From positions 248,001 through 312,000 of the forward strand of contig NZ_QTUC01000001.1 of assembly GCF_003386795.1 (NCBI RefSeq): 64,000 nucleotides of DNA. The letters are read 5' to 3'. Each line of letters starts with the position of its first letter. Within the stretch, counting starts at the first letter, position 1. Position numbers and translations under genes: made by a program. Of the stretch, positions 44,263 through 53,502 are shown one piece after another. This DNA is from Thermasporomyces composti (GTDB lineage: Bacteria; Actinomycetota; Actinomycetes; Propionibacteriales; Actinopolymorphaceae). The notes beneath the pieces were generated by a model. That model did not search any database and had not been told where the DNA came from. It saw only the letters and a list, made by a program, of their open reading frames with translations.

Positions 44263-45468
44263 ATGCAGGACCAGGCGCCCGGCTGGTACAGCGATCCGTT
44301 CGGGCTACCGGAGACGTATCGCTGGTGGGACGGCCAGCAGTGGACGCGGTTCGTCACCACGGACTCGTCCGCACCACCGCCGGTCAAGGATGAGGAGAGG
44401 CAGAGCGGCACAGCGTCGCAGGCAGGTCCACCCGCGCCCGGAAACGCGGGGCCTCCGGCTCCGCCGCCGTCCACGGTCCCGCCCTCCCGGGGCCCGGCTG
44501 GGCCGCCAGGCCCGGGTGGGCCACCTCCGACGCCGCCGCACCCGCCGCCCGGTCCTGGCCCTCACCCGCCCATGTGGCCGGGTTCGGCGCAGCCCATGCC
44601 GCCTGGCGCACAGCCACCGCCGCCCGGTGCGCCCGGCCCGGGGTACCTGCCACCCCTTCTCCCACCGAGCGTCCCACCCGCTGGCGGCCTTCCGCCACGA
44701 GCGGAGGGGCTAAGCACGGAGGCACGCGTCACCTCCCCCACCGCTCGTCTCGCCGTGATCATCGGCGGCGTCGCGGCCTTCGTCCTGCTCGGAGTCGTCG
44801 GTTACGTCGCGGCCAGCTCCGGCGACGACGAGGACACCACGAGCGCGTCCGAGCCCGCTCCGGCAGCCAGCACGCGGGCGCCGGCGTCCCCGGAACCGAC
44901 CACCAGCCCTTCGTCGCGTCCTGAGCCGGCCCCGAGCACGACGCCCGCAGAGCCCACGAGGCCGGACGACCTCCAGGCGGGACCGCACCTGATGTACAGC
45001 CTGTTGTCGTCGCCCTGGCGGCTCGACCCAGCGGCGACCAACGCGTTGAACGCCGTCGTCGCCCAGACAACGGTGACCGAGCCCAACTACCGGGACGGGC
45101 ACGACTGGCTCGCGCTCGCCGCGGTCGGCCCGGCCAGCCCAGAGTTGTACGACCGGAACGACCTCGCCGCGAGCGCGCAGGAGATCGCGACGTGGTTCGC
45201 CGACAACAACTTCGTGGGCGCGGAGATCACCAGCGAGACGAGGTCCCGCACTCCCTTCGAGGTCGACGGCAGGAAGGCCTACCTGCTCGAGCAGCACTTG
45301 AGCTACCACATCGAGGGCCTGCGATCGACCGGCGAGACCGTGTACGTCGCGGTCGTGGACCTCGGCAACGGGCAGGGCGGCATGTTCATCGGATCCGTGC
45401 CCGACACGCACCCGCAGCTGGTCAAGGACGTGCAGGACGCGATCGAGTCACTCCACGTCATCGAGTGA
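44263..45468 (+). CDS. DUF2510 membrane protein with Pro-rich linker
   Basis: A 401-residue protein. It opens with the DUF2510 motif GWYSDPFGLPETYRWWDGQQWT (split as APGWYSDP and WWDGQQWT), a short actinobacterial domain. A Pro/Gly-rich disordered stretch (about 45-145) is followed by one transmembrane helix (LAVIIGGVAAFVLLGVVGYVAA, about 165-187), an Ala/Pro/Ser/Thr linker and a C-terminal extracytoplasmic domain (about 240-401). The DUF2510 part is therefore cytoplasmic and the last domain outside. Function unknown. Confidence 0.85.
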   Translation: MQDQAPGWYSDPFGLPETYRWWDGQQWTRFVTTDSSAPPPVKDEERQSGTASQAGPPAPGNAGPPAPPPSTVPPSRGPAGPPGPGGPPPTPPHPPPGPGPHPPMWPGSAQPMPPGAQPPPPGAPGPGYLPPLLPPSVPPAGGLPPRAEGLSTEARVTSPTARLAVIIGGVAAFVLLGVVGYVAASSGDDEDTTSASEPAPAASTRAPASPEPTTSPSSRPEPAPSTTPAEPTRPDDLQAGPHLMYSLLSSPWRLDPAATNALNAVVAQTTVTEPNYRDGHDWLALAAVGPASPELYDRNDLAASAQEIATWFADNNFVGAEITSETRSRTPFEVDGRKAYLLEQHLSYHIEGLRSTGETVYVAVVDLGNGQGGMFIGSVPDTHPQLVKDVQDAIESLHVIE

Positions 45469-45483
45469 GGCCAAGTCGGGCGA

Positions 45484-45509
45484 CGCGGGGCACCCGCGGT
45501 CGCCCCGCG
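45484..45509. terminator. hairpin between convergent DUF2510 and trpD genes
   Basis: CGCGGGGC (45484-45491) pairs with GCCCCGCG (45502-45509) over a ten-base loop. It lies in the 68-base space between two convergent genes and so is a reasonable bidirectional terminator. No T-tract is present. Confidence 0.5.
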
Positions 45510-45536
45510 ACGACGCGACACCCCCTGCCCGAGGCG

Positions 45537-46577
45537 CTACCTCGTGGCAGCGGCGAGCCAACGCTCGAGGACCGCGGCTGCCTGGCCCTCGTCCAGCGAC
45601 TGGCGAGCCCGCTCGTACGCGGCGGCCAGACGCTCGGACAAGGAGGCGTCCGAGGGCTCGAAGACCGCCAGGGCGGCGGCGGCGTTGAGCAGCACCGCGT
45701 CCCGGACGGGCCCGGACTCGCCTGCCAGGAGGCGCCGACAAACCTCCACGTTGTGAGAAACGTCACCACCTCGGAGTTCCTCGGGGGTCGCACGCGGAAT
45801 CCCGAGGTCGGCCGGGTCGAAGCGCTCCTCGGTGATCGTGCCGTCCCGCACCACCCAGATGCTCGACGTCGTGGTGGTGGTGAGCTCGTCGAGGCCGTCA
45901 TCACCCCGGAACACCAGGGCGTCGACGCCACGCGCCGCGAAGACACCGGCCACCAGCGCGGCCAGCTTCCGGTCCGCCACACCGACCGCCTGCGCCTGGG
46001 GACGCGCCGGGTTACACATCGGCCCGAGGACGTTGAACGTGGTCGGGACACCGAGCTCACGCCGTGGCTGGGCTGCGTGACGCATCGCTGGGTGGAAGCG
46101 GGGCGCGAAGCAGAACGTGATACCCGTCTCACTCGCGATCTCGGCCACCCGGCTCGGCTCGAGATCGAGAGGCACGCCCAGGGCCTCGATCAGGTCGGCC
46201 GCACCGCAGCGTGACGACGCGGCCCGGTTGCCATGCTTGACGACCTGAGCGCCCGCGCCGGCCGCCACCAACGCCGCCATCGTCGAGATGTTGACCGTGT
46301 GGGCTCCGTCACCGCCCGTGCCCACGATGTCGACGGAGCGGCCTGGGACGTCGATCGTCGTGGCGTGCGCGTACATCGCCTCGACGAAACCCTCGACTTC
46401 CTGGACCGTCTCGCCCTTCATCCGCAAGGCGATCATGAAGCCGGCCACCTGCGCCGGCGTGGCGTCGCCCGACAGAATCTGACCCATCGCCCAGGACGCC
46501 TGCTCGCTCGTCAAGTCCGCACCCTTGAGCAGGTGGTTCAGCACGGACGGCCACGTCAAGGCCGGCTGGTCTGCCAT
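45537..46577 (-). CDS. trpD: anthranilate phosphoribosyltransferase
   Basis: A 346-residue enzyme that transfers phosphoribose from PRPP to anthranilate in tryptophan synthesis. The PRPP-binding motif is [36 protein letters not shown] follows, and the second metal site is [11 protein letters not shown], all intact. The ATG at 46577 has GGAGG nine bases upstream; the frame continues upstream without homology. It is separate from other trp genes, as often in actinobacteria, and lies downstream of a pseudo-receiver gene on the same strand. Confidence 0.95.
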   Translation of the reverse strand: MADQPALTWPSVLNHLLKGADLTSEQASWAMGQILSGDATPAQVAGFMIALRMKGETVQEVEGFVEAMYAHATTIDVPGRSVDIVGTGGDGAHTVNISTMAALVAAGAGAQVVKHGNRAASSRCGAADLIEALGVPLDLEPSRVAEIASETGITFCFAPRFHPAMRHAAQPRRELGVPTTFNVLGPMCNPARPQAQAVGVADRKLAALVAGVFAARGVDALVFRGDDGLDELTTTTTSSIWVVRDGTITEERFDPADLGIPRATPEELRGGDVSHNVEVCRRLLAGESGPVRDAVLLNAAAALAVFEPSDASLSERLAAAYERARQSLDEGQAAAVLERWLAAATR

Positions 46578-46645
46578 CTCGGCCTCCAGGACAGCGACGG
46601 GGGCGACAGGAGAGAGATAAGAGAGATCGACGTAACGGAACGAGC

Positions 46646-47080
46646 TCAGCGCACTGCCGGCACCTGCTGCGAGAGTCGCCGCCGGGCCAGCTCGACCACC
46701 GCCTTGCAGACCGCGCGGGCGTCGAGCGGGTAGGGCACCGCGGCGTCCGCCCGGGACCACGTCGCCAGCCAGGCGTCCTGAACACGGCCTGTCAGAACGA
46801 GGATCGGCGGGCACTGGTAGATCTCGTCCTTCAGCTGCCGAGCCAGCCCCATCCCGCCAGCCGGCACCGCTTCGCCGTCGAGGACCGCCACGTCGATGCC
46901 GCCGGCGTCCATGGTCTTGAGCACGGCGTGATGCGTGGCGCACTCGACGAACTCCACTGGTGGCAGGTCGGTCTCAGGCCGCCTGCCTACCGCGAACTTC
47001 ACCTTCTCCCGGGTGGTGCGGTCGTCGGAGTAGACCAGCACCCGCAGCTTCCGGGGGGACGCGGTGGCTTCAGTGCTCAT
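46646..47080 (-). CDS. response-regulator receiver-like protein
   Basis: A 144-residue stand-alone CheY-like domain. The fold is visible from [16 protein letters not shown] through [10 protein letters not shown] (possible phospho-acceptor Asp) to [12 protein letters not shown], but the conserved acidic pair after beta-1 is SDD and the switch Lys region is altered ([10 protein letters not shown]), so it may not be phosphorylated in the usual way. No output domain is present. It lies 68 bases upstream of trpD on the same strand and is divergent from ctaE; this neighbourhood recurs in actinobacteria. Regulatory role inferred. Confidence 0.75.
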   Translation of the reverse strand: MSTEATASPRKLRVLVYSDDRTTREKVKFAVGRRPETDLPPVEFVECATHHAVLKTMDAGGIDVAVLDGEAVPAGGMGLARQLKDEIYQCPPILVLTGRVQDAWLATWSRADAAVPYPLDARAVCKAVVELARRRLSQQVPAVR

Positions 47081-47308
47081 CAGGTGACCTCGCGTGCCGG
47101 ACTAGGCGGTGTGGCCGGGCGGTGTACTTCGTCCCACCCGTCAACGGCAGGTGACGGGCAGGCATTGGACACGATGCTACCGATGGGCCACCCGCACCCA
47201 ACCGCCGGACCATGCCGTTCCGGTCCCACCCTGGCCCGACTCGTCGGCACAACCGCCATACGCGCCGCAACGGGGGTCCCACCCCATCGGCCACCCTCTG
47301 TCGACATA

Positions 47309-47959
47309 ATGGCCAGCGTGGCGACAGCAGCAGCAGTAGAGCCGGTGGCACGCTTCCACGGCCACCCGAATCGCCCCTCGATGGTCAGCGTGGGGACGAT
47401 CGTGTGGCTGGCAAGCGAACTCATGTTCTTCGCCGCTCTCTTCGCGGCGTACTTCACCATCCGGGCGGTGTCCCCGGAGCTATGGGCCCAGGAGACGGCG
47501 AAGCTCAATATCCCCTTCGCCGCCTTCAACACGACCGTGCTGGTGCTGTCGTCGGTGACGTGCCAGATGGGCGTGTTCGCCGCTGAGCGCGGCCAGGTCG
47601 GTCGGCAAGGCGGCCTGCTCAACGTGGCCCGTTGGGGACTGCGCGAGTGGTTCGTCCTCACCTACGTCATGGGCGCGTTCTTCATCGGCGGCCAGGCGTA
47701 TGAGTATGCCGCGCTGATCTCCGAGGGCGTCACCTTGTCGTCATCGGCGTACGGCTCGGTGTTCTACCTCACGACCGGCTTCCACGGTCTCCACGTGACC
47801 GGCGGGCTCATCGCGTTCCTGCTGGTCCTCGGTCGTACGTTCGTGGCCCGACGGTTCACTCACGAGCAGGCCATCAGCGCGATCGTTGTGTCCTACTACT
47901 GGCACTTCGTCGACGTGGTCTGGATCGGGCTTTTCGCAAGTATCTACCTCATTCAGTAG
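47309..47959 (+). CDS. ctaE: cytochrome c oxidase subunit III
   Basis: A 216-residue integral membrane protein with five predicted helices, as in actinobacterial CtaE. Landmarks are [21 protein letters not shown] in the first helix, [20 protein letters not shown] and [21 protein letters not shown] at the end. It belongs to the aa3 oxidase and is located, as usual in actinobacteria, at the head of the qcrCAB genes rather than with ctaD. The ATG at 47309 gives the normal length. The 228-base divergent region upstream should contain the respiratory promoter; I see no clear boxes. Confidence 0.96.
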   Translation: MASVATAAAVEPVARFHGHPNRPSMVSVGTIVWLASELMFFAALFAAYFTIRAVSPELWAQETAKLNIPFAAFNTTVLVLSSVTCQMGVFAAERGQVGRQGGLLNVARWGLREWFVLTYVMGAFFIGGQAYEYAALISEGVTLSSSAYGSVFYLTTGFHGLHVTGGLIAFLLVLGRTFVARRFTHEQAISAIVVSYYWHFVDVVWIGLFASIYLIQ

Positions 47960-47975
47960 GACGGAGCGCTCCGAC

Positions 47976-48860
47976 GTGATCTTCGGGGTTCGGGGTCGTC
48001 CCCGGCGCAACAAGGACAGAGAGCGGGCGCAGGGTCGGTTGAGCCGAGTGCTGTCCGCCCACCGGCGGCACCGCTTCGCCGGTGGAGCGGTGCTGCTCGT
48101 CACCCTCGTGGGCTTCGGTGGCGTCTACGCGCTTGCCTCGCCGCCGTCCCAGGCGTCCGAGAAGGCCGCGCAGTCGACGCAGATCGAGGAAGGCCGCAAG
48201 CTCTTCGCGGTGAGCTGCTCCTCCTGCCACGGGCTCGACGCCCAGGGCACCGAGCGCGGTCCCAGCCTCATCGGTGTCGGCGCGGCTGCCGTCGACTTCC
48301 AGGTAGGCACCGGTCGGATGCCGGCGCAGAACCCGGCGGTGCAGGTGCCGAGGAAGCCGCCGGCGTTCGACGAGGAGGAGACCGCTGCGCTCGCCGCCTA
48401 CGTCGCCTCCCTCGGGCCTGGCCCCGCGGTGCCATCCCGCGAGGACTACGACCCGGAGGGACTGACGGACGCGGAGATCGCCGAGGGCGGTGAGCTGTTC
48501 CGCACCAACTGCGCGAGCTGCCACAACGTCGTCGGCAAGGGCGGCGCCCTCACCTGGGGCCGCTACGCCCCCAACATCCAAGGCGTGAGCCCCAAGCACG
48601 TCTACGAGGCGATGCTGACCGGCCCGCAGAACATGCCGGTCTTCGCCGACTCGGTCCTCACCCCTGAGGACAAGCGCAAGGTGATCGGCTACCTGGATGC
48701 CGTGCAGTCCCAGCCCAAGCAGGGTGGCTTCACCCTCGGCAGCATGGGTCCGGTCACCGAGGGTCTCGCCGCTTGGCTGGGCGGCATCGGCGTCCTCGTC
48801 CTCATCGCCATCTGGATTGCCGCGAAGACCGCCAAAGGAAAGGGAGCGCAGGCGAGATGA
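47976..48860 (+). CDS. qcrC: dihaem cytochrome c of the bcc complex
   Basis: A 294-residue membrane-anchored cytochrome with two CxxCH haem sites, CSSCH at about 81-85 and CASCH at about residue 182. The sequence has an N-terminal signal anchor (GGAVLLVTLVGFGGVYALA) and a C-terminal transmembrane helix (AAWLGGIGVLVLIAIWIAA). It carries electrons from the Rieske protein directly to the aa3 oxidase, replacing soluble cytochrome c in actinobacteria. The GTG at 47976 is used; a later start nearer the helix is possible. Its stop overlaps the qcrA start (ATGA). Confidence 0.95.
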   Translation: MIFGVRGRPRRNKDRERAQGRLSRVLSAHRRHRFAGGAVLLVTLVGFGGVYALASPPSQASEKAAQSTQIEEGRKLFAVSCSSCHGLDAQGTERGPSLIGVGAAAVDFQVGTGRMPAQNPAVQVPRKPPAFDEEETAALAAYVASLGPGPAVPSREDYDPEGLTDAEIAEGGELFRTNCASCHNVVGKGGALTWGRYAPNIQGVSPKHVYEAMLTGPQNMPVFADSVLTPEDKRKVIGYLDAVQSQPKQGGFTLGSMGPVTEGLAAWLGGIGVLVLIAIWIAAKTAKGKGAQAR

Positions 48861-49879
48861 GCAGCGAGTCCGGCCCCCACGGTGAGGTGGCCACCGCCAC
48901 CGGCGCCGGCGACCCGATCCCGGACCCTGGGATCCCTCCGCACGAGCCCCGGCTGACCGACATCGACGAGCGCGCCGCCAGGCGAGCCGAACGTCAGGTC
49001 GCGACCTTCTTCGGGCTCGCGGCGCTCCTCCTGGTCGCTTTCGTCGTGCTCTACGTGGTCGTGCCGAAGAACGCGACGTTCCTCGGCTTCGGCGCCTCCC
49101 ACATGGGCTTGGGGCTGACGCTCGGCCTGGCGCTCTTGTTCATCGGTGTCGGCGCCGTCCAGTGGGCGCGCAAGCTCATGGACGACCACGAGATCGTCGA
49201 GGAGCGTCACCCCTCCAGCTCGACCGAGGAGGATCGCCAGGAGACGATCGCGATCGTGCGGCAGGGCGCCCAGGAGAGCGGGATCGGTCGGCGCACCCTC
49301 ATTCGCCGCACGCTCATCGCCGCGCTCGCCACGCTCGGCCTCCCAGTCGTGATCCTGCTTCGCGACCTGGGCCCGCTCCCGGGGAGCAGGCCGGCCCACA
49401 CCGTCTGGCGGCGCGGAGTCCGGATCGTCAACGACGTCACGTTCAAGCCGCTTCGCCCGGAAGACATCTCCATGGGCATGCTCGTCAACGCCGTTCCGGA
49501 GAACATCCAAGAGCTTCCGGAAGGGCGCGAGCGGAACGCGGCCCGCGCCAAGGCGGCGGTGATCTTGGTCCGCATGCGCGAGGACGACATCCGCGCCCTG
49601 CCAAACCGCCGCAACTGGGGCGTCGACGGCATCCTGTGCTACTCGAAGATCTGCACGCACGTGGGATGCCCGGTCAACCTGTACGAGCAGCTGACACGCC
49701 AAGTGTTCTGCCCGTGCCACCAGTCGACGTTCGATCTCTCCGATAACGGGCGCGTCGTGTTCGGTCCTGCGGCCCGGTCACTCCCCCAGCTGCCCATCAT
49801 GGTTGACTCGGAGGGGTACCTCGTGGCCCAGAGCGACTTCACTGAGCCCGTCGGTCCTAGCTATTGGGAGCGCGGATGA
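48857..49879 (+). CDS. qcrA: Rieske iron-sulfur subunit of the bcc complex
   Basis: A 340-residue Rieske protein of the long actinobacterial type with three predicted N-terminal helices (about 48-70, 78-100 and 150-170). The 2Fe-2S ligands are in CTHVGC and CPCHQS near the C-terminus. It is anchored in the membrane with the cluster domain outside, and oxidises menaquinol with QcrB. Stop-start overlaps of four bases with qcrC and qcrB indicate tight coupling. An Arg-rich segment (RRTLIRRT) precedes the third helix and may act as a Tat signal. Confidence 0.96.
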   Translation: MSSESGPHGEVATATGAGDPIPDPGIPPHEPRLTDIDERAARRAERQVATFFGLAALLLVAFVVLYVVVPKNATFLGFGASHMGLGLTLGLALLFIGVGAVQWARKLMDDHEIVEERHPSSSTEEDRQETIAIVRQGAQESGIGRRTLIRRTLIAALATLGLPVVILLRDLGPLPGSRPAHTVWRRGVRIVNDVTFKPLRPEDISMGMLVNAVPENIQELPEGRERNAARAKAAVILVRMREDDIRALPNRRNWGVDGILCYSKICTHVGCPVNLYEQLTRQVFCPCHQSTFDLSDNGRVVFGPAARSLPQLPIMVDSEGYLVAQSDFTEPVGPSYWERG

Positions 49880-51558
49880 GTAGCGCCACACCAAAGGCGG
49901 TCACCCAGCCCTTGGAGTTCCTCGACGAACGACTGGGGTTGGCCAAGGCGCTCAAGAAGACTCTCCGGAAGGTCTTCCCTGACCACTGGTCGTTCCTTCT
50001 GGGTGAGATCGCCCTCTACAGCTTCATCATCCTCCTGCTGTCCGGCACATTCCTGACCTTGTGGTTCAAGCCGAGCATGCAGGAGGTGGTCTACGACGGC
50101 AGCTACGGTCCGCTGCGCGGCGTCCACATGTCCGAGGCGTTCGCCTCGACCTTGAACATCTCGTTCGACGTCCGTGGCGGGCTGCTCATGCGGCAGATCC
50201 ACCACTGGTCGGCGATGCTCTTCGTCGGCGCGATGATGGTGCACATGCTCCGGGTGTTCTTCACCGGAGCGTTCCGCAAGCCGCGTGAGATCAACTGGCT
50301 GATCGGTGTCGTCCTGCTCAACCTCGGCCTCGTCGAGGGCTTCACGGGCTACTCCCTCCCCGACGACCTGCTCTCGGGTACCGGCCTGCGGTTCGTGGAG
50401 GGTCTGATCCGGTCGATCCCGGTGGTCGGCACCTACCTGTCGTTCTTCGTGTTCGGCGGTGAGTTCCCCGGCGACTCGATCATCCCGCGGCTGTACGGCA
50501 TCCACATCCTGCTGATCCCCGGGCTGATCCTGGCGCTGATCGCCGCGCACATCGGGCTCGTCGTCTACCACAAGCACACGCAGTACCCGGGGCCGGGACG
50601 GACCAACAACAACGTGGTCGGCTACCCGCTCCTGCCGGTGTACATGGCCAAGGCCGGTGGCTTCTTCTTCATCGTCTTCGGCGTCACCGCTCTCATGGGC
50701 GCGCTGTTCCAGATCAACCCGGTCTGGGCGTACGGGCCCTACAACCCCACGATGGTCGGCGCGGGCACCCAGCCCGACTGGTACATGGGTTGGGTCGAGG
50801 GCGGTCTCCGGATCATGCCGAACTGGGAGACTCGGCTGTTCGGCTACACCGTCAGCTGGAACATCTTCCTCCCCGGCGTCGGTCTCCTCGGACTGCTCGC
50901 CGTCGTCCTCGCGCTCTACCCGTTCATCGAGCGGTGGGTGACCGGAGACACCCGCGAGCACCACGTGCTCGACCGGCCGCGGAACCAGCCGACCCGGACC
51001 GCGTTCGGCGTCGCCGGCATCACCTTCTACGGCCTGCTGTGGATCGGCGGCGGGAACGACATCATCGCGATCACGTTCAACCTGGCGATCAACGACGTGA
51101 CCAACTTCCTGCGGGTCGCGGTGATCGTCGGGCCGATCATCGCCTTCCTGGTCACCAAGCGGATCTGCATCGGCCTCCAGCGCCGTGACCGGGAGTCGCT
51201 CCTCCACGGGATGGAGAGCGGTGTCATCACCCGCCTGCCTCATGGTGAGTACGTCGAGATCCACACACCGCTGCCGAAGGAGGAGGCCTACGTCCTCGCC
51301 TCGCACGAGCGGCAGACCCCGATCGAGATCGGTGAGGGTGTCGACGCCAACGGGGTCGAGATCCCCAAGCGGCGGAGCCTCAAGCTGCGAGCTCTGGCCT
51401 CGCGCTTCTACTTCGGTGACGTGGTGCAGAAGCCGACCAAGGGTGAGCTCGAGGCCGCGCACGCGCACGGCCGTGGTCACGGAGCGATCCACCACGACGG
51501 GGCTGACCGCACCAAGGAGGTCGGGGCTGGCACGCAGCAGCGTCAGTCCGACAGCTGA
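49876..51558 (+). CDS. qcrB: cytochrome b subunit of the bcc complex
   Basis: A 560-residue cytochrome b with eight or nine membrane helices. The haem-ligating His pairs lie in MRQIHHWSAMLFVGAMMVHMLR and HILLIPGLILALIAAHIGLVVYHKH; the quinol-site PDWYMGWVEGG replaces the classical PEWY motif, as in other actinobacteria. A cytoplasmic C-terminal tail of ~120 residues (from about 440) is typical of QcrB of this phylum. Start is the ATG at 49876 overlapping qcrA. A strong hairpin follows the stop. Confidence 0.96.
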   Translation: MSSATPKAVTQPLEFLDERLGLAKALKKTLRKVFPDHWSFLLGEIALYSFIILLLSGTFLTLWFKPSMQEVVYDGSYGPLRGVHMSEAFASTLNISFDVRGGLLMRQIHHWSAMLFVGAMMVHMLRVFFTGAFRKPREINWLIGVVLLNLGLVEGFTGYSLPDDLLSGTGLRFVEGLIRSIPVVGTYLSFFVFGGEFPGDSIIPRLYGIHILLIPGLILALIAAHIGLVVYHKHTQYPGPGRTNNNVVGYPLLPVYMAKAGGFFFIVFGVTALMGALFQINPVWAYGPYNPTMVGAGTQPDWYMGWVEGGLRIMPNWETRLFGYTVSWNIFLPGVGLLGLLAVVLALYPFIERWVTGDTREHHVLDRPRNQPTRTAFGVAGITFYGLLWIGGGNDIIAITFNLAINDVTNFLRVAVIVGPIIAFLVTKRICIGLQRRDRESLLHGMESGVITRLPHGEYVEIHTPLPKEEAYVLASHERQTPIEIGEGVDANGVEIPKRRSLKLRALASRFYFGDVVQKPTKGELEAAHAHGRGHGAIHHDGADRTKEVGAGTQQRQSDS

Positions 51559-51580
51559 CACGCTGCCGAGAGACGGCCAA

Positions 51581-51620
51581 GACGCCCGCCACCCACACGA
51601 GGACCTGGGTGGCGGGCGTC
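51581..51620 (+). terminator. strong terminator after qcrB
   Basis: GACGCCCGCCACCCA (51581-51595) pairs perfectly, 15 bases, with TGGGTGGCGGGCGTC (51606-51620) over a ten-base loop, 22 bases after the qcrB stop. There is only a weak pyrimidine run after it. Its stability makes it the clear end of the ctaE-qcrCAB operon. Confidence 0.85.
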
Positions 51621-52068
51621 ACCGCTTTCTGGGACAGCGGCCAACGCGAGGACCTCGCGAGATGACACGGAACTCGGTTCCGAGGTCAAGGCCGCACGGG
51701 AAGAGCCGCAGGCCTGGTGTGGCCGGGAAGGAGAATGCCACGGGCCTGGCGTTTCTTCGCCCCGTCCCTCCGATACCTGCCGAGGGAGTGGTGAACGCTG
51801 CCCTCATCGCTCCACCGTGAGGACCCGCGAACAGGCCATGCCCTCCCGACGTTCACGAGGATGGTTCGGCTGAACCATGGCACGGTCTTCACGGATCGCC
51901 GCGGGTCGGCACCACCCCTGTGGGGCGGTCACTCGCTTCGACCGCGCCCGTTCCGGAGGATATGGCCATGGAGGTCACCACTGGACGGTGACGAGGCCCA
52001 TGGACGAAGAGGAAGCGGCGCACCCAACAGAGCGTGGCGACCGTCTCCAGACTTCTGGGAAGACGACG
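51621..52068. other. intergenic region with no convincing gene
   Basis: About 450 bases between the qcrB terminator and the terminator of the L,D-transpeptidase gene. I see no reading frame with protein-like composition. It contains a perfect dyad, ATGGTTC-GGCT-GAACCAT (51861-51878), which could be an operator or small hairpin, and a 19-codon frame starting at 51735 (MPRAWRFFAPSLRYL...) with a purine run too close to its ATG. Confidence 0.5.
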
Positions 52069-52110
52069 GAGGGCTGGCCCCTCCCCTCGCGGGAGATCGA
52101 GCCAGCCCTC
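52069..52110 (-). terminator. terminator of the L,D-transpeptidase gene
   Basis: GAGGGCTGGC (52069-52078) pairs with GCCAGCCCTC (52101-52110), with an inner CTCCC/GGGAG stem. It lies 24 bases beyond the stop of the minus-strand gene at 52134. Confidence 0.65.
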
Positions 52111-52133
52111 GGGCACGGCGTGTCGCGATGGAG

Positions 52134-53351
52134 TCAGACCAGTGCGCTGCCGGCCGTCCACTCCTCCCAGGAGAAGTTCCAGTCGCCGTAGCCGTTGTTG
52201 GGCTCCATCGGGTTGCCGTCAGGGCTGTGGACTTCCACGGGGTCGCCCACGTGCGAGTTCTTCCACAGCCACTCGGAGTTCTCGGTGTTCATGCCGATGC
52301 AACCGTGGCTGACGTTCGCCCTGCCGTGTGACCCCACCGACCACCAAGCCGTGTGGATGAACTCCCCGCTCCAGGTGAGGCGGAGCGCCCACCGCGAGTG
52401 CAGTCGGTAGCTCTCCGGGGCCCCGATCTGCTCGTTGGTGAAGATGACGTTCTCCCTCTTCTCGAGAACGACCTTGACGCCGTCGCGGGTACGCCAACCC
52501 GCCTTGCCACCTGTCACCGGGATCGTTCGCGCCAGCTTGCCGTCGATGTAGACGTAGGCGTGGTGCTTGGCGAGGTCGACCTTGGTCACCACCGAGTTGG
52601 TGATACTGAAGTTTCGAACCTTGTCCTCGAGCCCCCACGCACCGGCACCCGAGGCGACACCGCGCAGGTTCGCTCGCACCGTGACCTTGGTGTGCGCCGG
52701 CCAGTAGGTCTTCGGCCGGAAGCGCACTTCCTCGTCGCTGAACCAGTGCCAAGCGCCCACGATCGGCTTCGACGTCTCGACCAGAAGCCGGCGCTCGACG
52801 GCGGCCTTGTTCTTGACCGGCTCCGAGAACTTCACCGAGATCGGCATGCCCACACCGACCGCGCTGCCTTCCGTGGGGGTGATCTCGGCCTCGAGCACTT
52901 TCCTGGGCTTGAGCGTGCTGAACGTCTTGTCGACCTTGGTCGGGTAGCCCTCTGCGTTGAGCGCCGTCGCCTGGACGCGATAGACCGTGTCTGGCGCCAA
53001 GGGCTGCGTCGAGGTCCACGTGGTGGCGCCCTTGCTCAAGGCGCCGTCGAGCCGCGTGCCGTCCGCTTGGGTGACCCGCACCTCGGTGAGCTTGCCGCCC
53101 GCAGCGGTCACCTTGACCGTGCTGTCCAGGCGTACGTTGGTGGTGTTGTCAGCCGGTTCGACCGTGACACGCGCCGGCGGCACGTTGTCAGCCACGGGTA
53201 CGGCCGCCGCCTCGTTCTTCTTGGCATTGATGTTGGCCTCACGCGGCACGCCCTCTCTCGACTGGCAGCCGGCCACCAGCACGGCGGACAGCATGACAGC
53301 GAGAAGACCGACGGCACGCGCAATTGGAACCCGTCGCCCCCGTTGTCCCAT
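52134..53351 (-). CDS. L,D-transpeptidase lipoprotein (Ig-like, YkuD domain)
   Basis: A 405-residue lipoprotein that makes 3-3 peptidoglycan crosslinks. The signal peptide ends in lipobox VAGC (about residue 29), then two Ig-like domains (about 60-145 and 150-250), and a YkuD catalytic domain with the Cys/His motif SHGRANVSHGCIGM, preceded by HTAWW. The Ig-Ig-YkuD layout matches Ldt of mycobacteria. The ATG at 53351 is preferred. It is between the two halves of the respiratory cluster, and downstream of ctaF on the same strand with a 151-base gap that contains a hairpin and a possible sigma-E-type promoter. Confidence 0.93.
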   Translation of the reverse strand: MGQRGRRVPIARAVGLLAVMLSAVLVAGCQSREGVPREANINAKKNEAAAVPVADNVPPARVTVEPADNTTNVRLDSTVKVTAAGGKLTEVRVTQADGTRLDGALSKGATTWTSTQPLAPDTVYRVQATALNAEGYPTKVDKTFSTLKPRKVLEAEITPTEGSAVGVGMPISVKFSEPVKNKAAVERRLLVETSKPIVGAWHWFSDEEVRFRPKTYWPAHTKVTVRANLRGVASGAGAWGLEDKVRNFSITNSVVTKVDLAKHHAYVYIDGKLARTIPVTGGKAGWRTRDGVKVVLEKRENVIFTNEQIGAPESYRLHSRWALRLTWSGEFIHTAWWSVGSHGRANVSHGCIGMNTENSEWLWKNSHVGDPVEVHSPDGNPMEPNNGYGDWNFSWEEWTAGSALV

Positions 53352-53374
53352 GTCGGCTCCCCATCCCAAATCGC

Positions 53375-53394
53375 CGGTTCTGAGCGCAGAACCG
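53375..53394 (-). other. hairpin in the leader of the L,D-transpeptidase gene
   Basis: CGGTTCTG and CAGAACCG form a perfect eight-base stem over AGCG, 23 bases upstream of the ldt start. It may end the ctaCDF message, or act in the ldt 5' leader; the sequence does not decide between these. Confidence 0.5.
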
Positions 53395-53425
53395 CCAATT
53401 CCCCACAGAGTACGTCCTTAGAGAA

Positions 53426-53452
53426 AGACGCGCTCGACCCCTGGGAAGTTGC
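53426..53452 (-). promoter_or_regulatory. possible ECF (sigma-E-like) promoter of the L,D-transpeptidase gene
   Basis: On the minus strand GCAAC (53452-53448), then 19 bases to CGTCT (53430-53426, 17-base gap after the following TT). The pair resembles the GGAAC/CGTCT pattern of envelope-stress ECF sigma factors. The transcript would start ~70 bases upstream of the ATG. Weak by itself, but the gene type fits. Confidence 0.3.
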
Positions 53453-53502
53453 TTGCCGATCTGTGCAACAAAACAGTACCGAAGAGCGACGCCGCCCGAA
53501 GC

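Noticed and set aside
46578-46943. N-terminal extension of trpD
   Set aside because: Overlaps the pseudo-receiver gene antiparallel in frame only; GGAGG precedes the ATG at 46577 and TrpD homology begins there.
49861-51561. Long antisense frame opposite qcrB
   Set aside because: Shadow of the cytochrome b gene; Asp/Gln/Arg-rich with no domain and no ribosome-binding site.
51735-51794. 19-codon frame with a purine run upstream
   Set aside because: The purine run is adjacent to the ATG (too close for ribosome binding) and there is no conservation evidence available.
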